In this document: positions 58,011 through 64,000 of the stretch, piece by piece
Layout: every line of letters begins with the position of its first letter
Numbering within the stretch: the stretch's first letter is position 1
Origin: Ptychodera flava
Taxonomy: Eukaryota > Hemichordata > Enteropneusta > Ptychoderidae
NCBI RefSeq assembly: GCF_041260155.1
Contig: NC_091935.1
Coordinates: 39,393,303-39,457,302 of the forward strand
DNA length: 64,000 nucleotides
Direction of reading: 5' to 3'
Notes under the pieces: generated by a model
What the model was told of the DNA's origin: nothing
The model's database searches: none
What the model saw: only the letters and a program-made list of their open reading frames with translations
Translations under genes and position numbers: made by a program

Positions 58011-61000
58011 ATGGATGAATGTCAAGTGTCTGTATGCCTGCACATTTACATTTAGGTGTACATATACCGGTATGTGTGCTAGGATATGTATGTAGGTGCT
58101 TGTGTATACGCATGTCTGTCTTGCTGTCTGTCCTCTGTCTTATCTTGAAAATGGCGGAGGTTACAATGCAACATTTAGCATGGAGATGCGTCATGGCTTA
58201 AAAAGGTTCCACCTTTTTCAATGAAAATATGATTACCAAAAATATGCAGATTAACCTGAAATAAATGTGTCAATGGTACAGCCTACAACTCAACAACTGG
58301 TCACATTGCTTGGATAGTTCATTTGTTGCTATGTTGTATTTATGTTGTATTGTGTTTATTCACATTACAATCACATACTTTCATTTTGTAGTAGCTTTAA
58401 TTTTTTAATTTTTATTTCAATAGAGCCATTCATTATACCATTTTGATAGCAAGAAGTATTTTGAATTTTACATATAAGGATCACTAAAAGTTTTCGTACA
58501 ATATTAATTTAAATACAACTGGTGATATTGTGATTTTCAGAATAATTTTATTTTGGTGAATAATCTCAATTTGGGAAATGTTTTTCTCTCTGGTTTTTAA
58601 ATTTCGTAAAACGGTTCTTAAATGGCCATATGACTATTTATACAGGTTATTTCCATAGAAGTATTGGTAACATTAAATTCATTGTTTAATTCATACTGAT
58701 ATATTTACCTTTATATATGTAATATGACGATTTGATATTTGGTATCACTGTATCACTTGGTACAACAAAATTTTGTATCAAAGTTGGAAATAGGTCTGTT
58801 AGAAAACAATGCAGATGGTGAACGTTACAAGATGTGTCTTCTTTTTACAGTGTTAGCAGAGCAAAGCAGTACTCTGGATGTTAACAGTGCACATATTAGG
58901 GCCTTAAACTAAACTGTGACACGGTCACCGTAAATTTGCATATTCCATATATGGTAAAGGGGCGGGGCTTAGTGGACGTACCATCAGGGCTTAGGCCGCT
59001 ATTGCTGATGCATAATTTTGTCTTCCACCATTTCTTCCTTGAGCTAGACTGAGAAAACTGTAGAACTTAAACTTCTCAATTTTGCTGTGGTTACCTATGA
59101 CTTCAAAGGGTCGAGCGCCTTACCAAGGAACATTTTCACTGGTCTCAACAAGATCAATCATTGAAGGGGAATGCTGCATTGATGTTTTGTTATGTGTGAA
59201 TTGAAAGCAGCAGATATTAAAATTAAAATCTATGAGTTTGTTGGCTTTTGGGGACTTTTTATGAATACAAATTCTCAATATTCTAATTCACTGGTGAAAA
59301 AATGACAGAAACATTTACAAGCAATGTAATGAGAACTTTCAATAACTGAAGGAAAATTTCAATTTTATTACAGCTCAGAACTTAATTAGTTTCAGTATCT
59401 GTGGTCTGATGGAAAGAGTGGGATGGAAGATTCTAGATTAATGAAATCATTTTAGAATCTTTTAATTTAAACTTGCTAAAAAGTACATTTGATTTCATTG
59501 TTGAAACATTTTCTGGACAAGCCAATGCTACTAAACACTTCACAGCCAAGGCAAGCAATGGAAACTATACCTGGTCAATATCATTCTTATATTTGTGAAA
59601 CAAGTTGCATTGAAATCTTGACTCTAGCTACTGGTATTCATATGGGGGTTGCCCACTCTCCATTGTCTTAGATTAAAGTTTGTTTTTGATAAAAGCACAC
59701 AGTTTGACACGTCAACATATTTTCAACATGCTTACCAATCTTTATTTAAGGTAATATCAATATAAATCCATCCCTGTTGAGTATGAACTTGGTTTTGAAT
59801 TTACATTTCAAATCTTGGTCTTAAAGAAAGTGCTCTCAAGACAAAGACAAGCATCAGGACACATGATGAATATAAAATCTTATTTTTAAAAATCTCTTAA
59901 CTCCTAGTATTGGCACTCTTTTAACTACACAACATTCTCACAGCAAGCAATGAAATGATTGAGCTAGGTATACCGGTAGAACTAGCTCATCCAGCTGACT
60001 AGTATTTACATTGAAGCTAACTCCAATGTTTCTTGACAAAGTGACTAGCTTTGCCGGAATGAGATTCTGTATCTGCAAAACTGATTCATAAACTGACTCA
60101 CTTAAGCTTCCTTTGTGGCAATGCAGTGAATGAAATCCTTGTGACAGATGTGTAAATCCAAGCAGGAGCAGGCTGAGTTTTCAACCAACCAAAAAAAAGA
60201 CTACTAAGTTAAAACTAAACCTACTCATGTTGGCAGACTTTTCTCCTTACACAACTTTTGAAGTCATCTAGTGATATTAAGTGAAAACAGAAAATGCAAA
60301 TTTGTACAGTAAAATGTTACTGAACCCAATTTACTAAGGCTGGAAGCAATTTTGGGCTTCACTAAGCATGATCAAGTTTTATTGTGTGGAGTCTGATGTG
60401 GAAAATTTGTGTTGATTTAGGATAGAAGTGCCTTGGGACTGAGAATTGAGACAACCAGTTGTGGGGAATAATTTTGAAGCTCACAGAGTAATTAAATTAT
60501 CAATGGCTTATTTTAAGTGAATATCGAATATTTAATATCTCAAAGAATTAATACAAGGGTGGTGGCCATTTTGAATTTCAAGGGTCACAAATTATTGGGT
60601 AGTTTGTTTTTTTAGTACCAAATCTTGCACAGTGACCCCTAATTTTTATTCTTGTTTTCGAAAAGGAATATTAGTGTAAGTTCACTTATGTGAAGTTTGG
60701 GCAAAAGTTTAAGTCCTTTGATTTTAAGGCATGTACAACCTTAATTAAATTATTGTAAAACATGCACGACAAAGGCTGTATTTGTTCAAAATCAGATAAC
60801 ATCATCAAGTTATTGACGTCAAATCTTGCAAACTTCAATGACATTTGAAGATCACGCCATAAAACGGAAGCAAGAAAATGCTTGTGTTTTTGTATTACTT
60901 GCAAAGCACTTGACTCCACTAAGTCTCTGCCATGAACAATAAATTCATGTGTGTGATATCTTAAATGCAGTCCATGTTTTTACAAACAGAAAGCATATGT

Positions 61001-61156
61001 TTAAAATAAAATACATGCCATTTCCACAACGTTATCTTCATGCATACATTTTCAGTTTGTATATTTTAGGATTTTCAAGTGACAAGTTCATCTGTTGCAG
61101 ATATTTCCAGACAAGCCACAGAAACAATAAAATCTGTAAAAATAAAATCCAAGCAA

Positions 61157-64000
61157 CTATCTTTTAGCTTTAAGATGTAGTGTGGCATTTGGAACAAGAC
61201 CACAGTCTTCAAGTGTTGCATTGTTGTCACTGTACGTCCTGTTAGGAAACGTTGTAAGGATATCATACTTAGACGTAGCACTTGCTCTGAAAAATAAATG
61301 AAAGAAAACAATTAGTAGACGGAAAGAGAGATTACTCAATGACAATTGTCATGAACCATCTACTTGGATTACATTATTTCAATTACTTTATCTGCATGCA
61401 GGGATTGCCATAGCAATCACTAAAGTTCAATGTCTTTGACGTGGTGATGAAAAATACCAACTTTCTAAATTTGTATGAGAGATAGAAACTCTTCATTTTC
61501 AAAAGTGAGAGTCAAATCTAGACAGGACAATCCCAAACTGACTCAGCACTATGGTGTTTGTTACTGCTCAATGTATAAAATGACAACAAGCATAGTGCAC
61601 TTCAATTATGCCTTTTTTTATTGAAATTTGATTCTTCTTTGTTAAAGGACTGTAAGCTGTAACTTTTGATTTCTCCACTGGTTTTGTTTATTTAAGTCAA
61701 CTACAGTTTCTTAGTACTACTTAAAAAACCATGTTGAGATACACAGTATTCAACTTGACAACTCAGCCTGCACATCTGTACACTGCATTAGTAATGTTGA
61801 CAAGTGAATTTTGGTCTAGACTAGAATATATTATACCGTACACTAATAAATGCTATGTTGACAAAGTAAACAGTACCAGTAGGCATTGCAGTGTGCCTTG
61901 GGGTAGGACAAGAACTAGACTGAAAGATTCTGTCACGTGCGGGTGCTCCGGCGCACTGCGACCTACGACCCTTTACCAAAAGGTAAACTTTAGGTAAAGG
62001 GTCGTAGGTCGCAGTACGCCACAGCCCGCACGCGACGGAATCTTTCAGTCTAGACAAGAACTTGAATTGGCATTTTCGCAATCAAATGCGATGAAATGAA
62101 TGCCGAAATACACATAACATTAGCTTTTGACAATCTCTACATTGCTTTATAACTGGTAAATGTATCATTTAATTCATGTTAATGAATATGTCTAGACTAG
62201 CAGCGCAAAGTCTATGGGCATATAAATATCAATACAGAGTACATTAACGCAATATACTCGGGAAGACTATTTCATAGATGGTGGGATGATAACAATGGCC
62301 AACAGACTTGTGAACCCTGCAGGATTTGGGTTGCTCTAAATAATTATATTACTCATACACTCAGGTCATATAAATTTGCATGACGGGGCAAGCAGGCAGA
62401 GGTTTCTCAGAAATTTTTCACAACTATTGAATGACGGGCCATTATTCTTTCTTCACTAATCATGGAAGTTCTATTTCAAGAATGTTTAATGCAGCAACTT
62501 TGTGGCCTTTGTTTTTCAAATTGGGTAAATTATCAACTTGACTGAGTTGGACTAAAAATCCTGTATCTACTGGTCGGAACGTGGCAGCAGGTCTATGATA
62601 GAAGCATATGTTGATTCACCACTGTATTGTGTAGTATGAGTGCAATGTCGTCATCTGGCCTGATCGTTTTCTGCATGCCCATGCCAGTCTCATATCATAA
62701 TATGACAAGAAAACCACCCTCATCAAGCTTTGAGAACTACCTGCTGCAAATTAAGATTAGTTCTTGTGATAAACCGATTGCATCTGATCACATCATTCGT
62801 CCAAGGTTGATCTCAGTCAATGCGTATGGTACACTTATATTGAACACCAGACTACTTGTAACACGATAGGGCATTTCTAAGGTGCACCAGTCATTTGGCC
62901 AGCCAGTAACTGCTGCGTACTCCCAAGGAAAGCCAAGTGACTAGATCCAGTCAATATGCAGACATAAAGGGGCAGGTTTCAGTCATAAAGCATCATTGTG
63001 GTTCAAGTACTGTCATTCAAAGGTGAAGGTGGGTCTTTTCTTTGTGGCAAATTGTCCACATGCCACACTTACTGGTAAATCAAACGTCATACGGGCCATA
63101 CTGGCAAACAACACTTTTGTGTCTATAGATGATGATATGTACATCATTGAAGATGACATAGTTCCCGCTGGATAGACTGTTTTGGGGATTATTGATCCTA
63201 CTTTGGAAGGTGACACTTTTTGCATGTGATTGGTGCAATTATTGTCAAAATGATGGAGTTGTCCTTGTGTAGTAGTAACTTATGTATAATCTGAGCATTA
63301 AAGTGAGAAACTTCACATGGCTACGGTATCTCATTCGGTGTACTGTCATGCTGGTTATTCTGTGACCTACTTGTCGGTTTTCTTTTGTGATATTTGGGTT
63401 GGTATGTTGTTATGTGTGGTATTGTGGTGTTCCCTGTATATGCTAAGGAATGACAAAATATATCATAAACTATACTTGTTTTAATTAGTGATGTAGATTC
63501 ATTGCAATAATGAAGATATGTTCATGGTTGGAGAGAAGACTCGAGAAAAAAATAATGGCTGAATGGCCATCCAGCAACCATGTTGGCTCTGATACTGTGA
63601 TAAGTTGATGTACATGTATATCCTTATATGAAGGTTTGATGGAATCTATTCATGTATGTCTGAGCAATGGCTATGAACTTGGAAAAATACCCATATTAAT
63701 GGCAAAGTGCTGCTACAATGTGTTGAAAATACCTCACAGTGTACTGTCCTAAGTTTAATGAAATCAGTCTGGTCATGGCTGCAGCTGAGTATTGACTGCA
63801 CGGATGGACGGACTGACAGACTGTGTCCAATCTACTAGTTGCTCAAGACTTCATCAATGGGAGCTAAAAGACACTGTTTACGTATGACACTATCAGAGTA
63901 AAACACTCACCTTTGTGAATTCAAGTACTGTCTAAGTTCACCAATTGTATCAGTAAATTTCATTCTGAGTATGAATGTTTTATCTCCAGTCTCAGACTTG
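61157..64000 (-). CDS. UBX domain-containing protein, 3' end (two exons; 5' part beyond the window)
   Basis: Exons (minus): from the right edge to 63911, then 61286-61157 ending in TAG. The phase-2 join through Arg is clean, and the acceptor TTTTCAG is strong. The encoded 72 residues form a C-terminal UBX domain, a ubiquitin-like fold that docks on p97/VCP: TFILRMKFTDTIGELRQYL (first strands and helix), SKYDILTTFPNR, TLEDCGLVPNATLHLK. The GLVPNATL ending and the domain at the extreme C-terminus recall UBXN11-type proteins, but too little is present to name it. The p97-binding loop, usually Phe-Pro-Arg, here reads Phe-Pro-Asn-Arg. The intron of 2.6 kb holds a palindromic MITE. Confidence 0.8.
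61915..62053. mobile_element. Palindromic 139-bp MITE in the UBX gene intron
   Basis: The ends CTAGACTGAAAGATTC and GAATCTTTCAGTCTAG are perfect complements. The two arms of about 65 bp match almost throughout, including GCGACCTACGACCCTTTACC. ACAAGAA flanks both sides (61908-61914, 62054-62060). The 7- or 8-bp duplication suits a hAT-type MITE. It is GC-rich against AT-rich surroundings. Confidence 0.8.

Larger units (their letters stand above)
54997..61156. other. Intergenic region between LRRC40 and the UBX gene (convergent)
   Basis: LRRC40 (plus) and the UBX gene (minus) converge here, so both 3' untranslated regions lie inside. No exon was recognised. An X-box-like palindrome is at 56250-56263, with CpG-richer sequence at 56810-56875, and a diverged direct repeat is at 57452-58010. 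A segment at about 58960-59010 resembles the interior of the TTAA MITE at 7800 (CATATATGGT then AAAGGGGCG). Confidence 0.6.

Noticed and set aside
57751..58194. 147-codon minus-strand frame in the intergenic region
   Set aside because: Composition looks random, no motif, and it overlaps the diverged direct repeat.

Overview
The window is nuclear DNA from an animal. It is AT-rich and intron-rich, holds four protein-coding genes with GT-AG introns, and contains many degraded DNA transposons. Protein similarity and the transposon mix (an L2/CR1-type LINE, hAT and Harbinger-like elements, and foldback elements built like the TU elements of sea urchins) suggest an invertebrate deuterostome such as a hemichordate, echinoderm or amphioxus. 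I cannot fix the species. There is nothing bacterial or viral here.

Layout. 1-6191: no gene recognised, one small hAT-like MITE at 649-811. 6192-17414 (minus): SGTA, a complete co-chaperone gene in nine coding exons (358 aa). 17415-19925: head-to-head gap between SGTA and CLPP, holding a 567-bp foldback element. 19926-28712 (plus): CLPP, the mitochondrial Clp protease subunit, complete in seven coding exons (234 aa). Its fifth intron carries a 2.2-kb compound foldback element. 28713-33256: intergenic, with three inverted-repeat transposons. 33257-54996 (plus): LRRC40, complete in thirteen coding exons (600 aa). Introns 7 and 9 are swollen by a broken LINE, a broken 5.9-kb hAT transposon and a pair of ~1.7-kb inverted repeats. 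54997-61156: intergenic. 61157-64000 (minus): the last two exons of a UBX-domain gene that runs off the right edge.

All exon joins were checked by phase. Coding lengths are 1077 nt (SGTA), 705 nt (CLPP) and 1803 nt (LRRC40), each divisible by three and ending in a stop. SGTA, CLPP and the UBX protein are all proteostasis proteins (tail-anchored protein triage, mitochondrial proteolysis, p97 adaptor). I would not infer more than coincidence from that. The notable material is non-coding: several layers of inverted repeats inside introns that could fold in pre-mRNA, and nested insertions whose empty sites can be read within the window itself.
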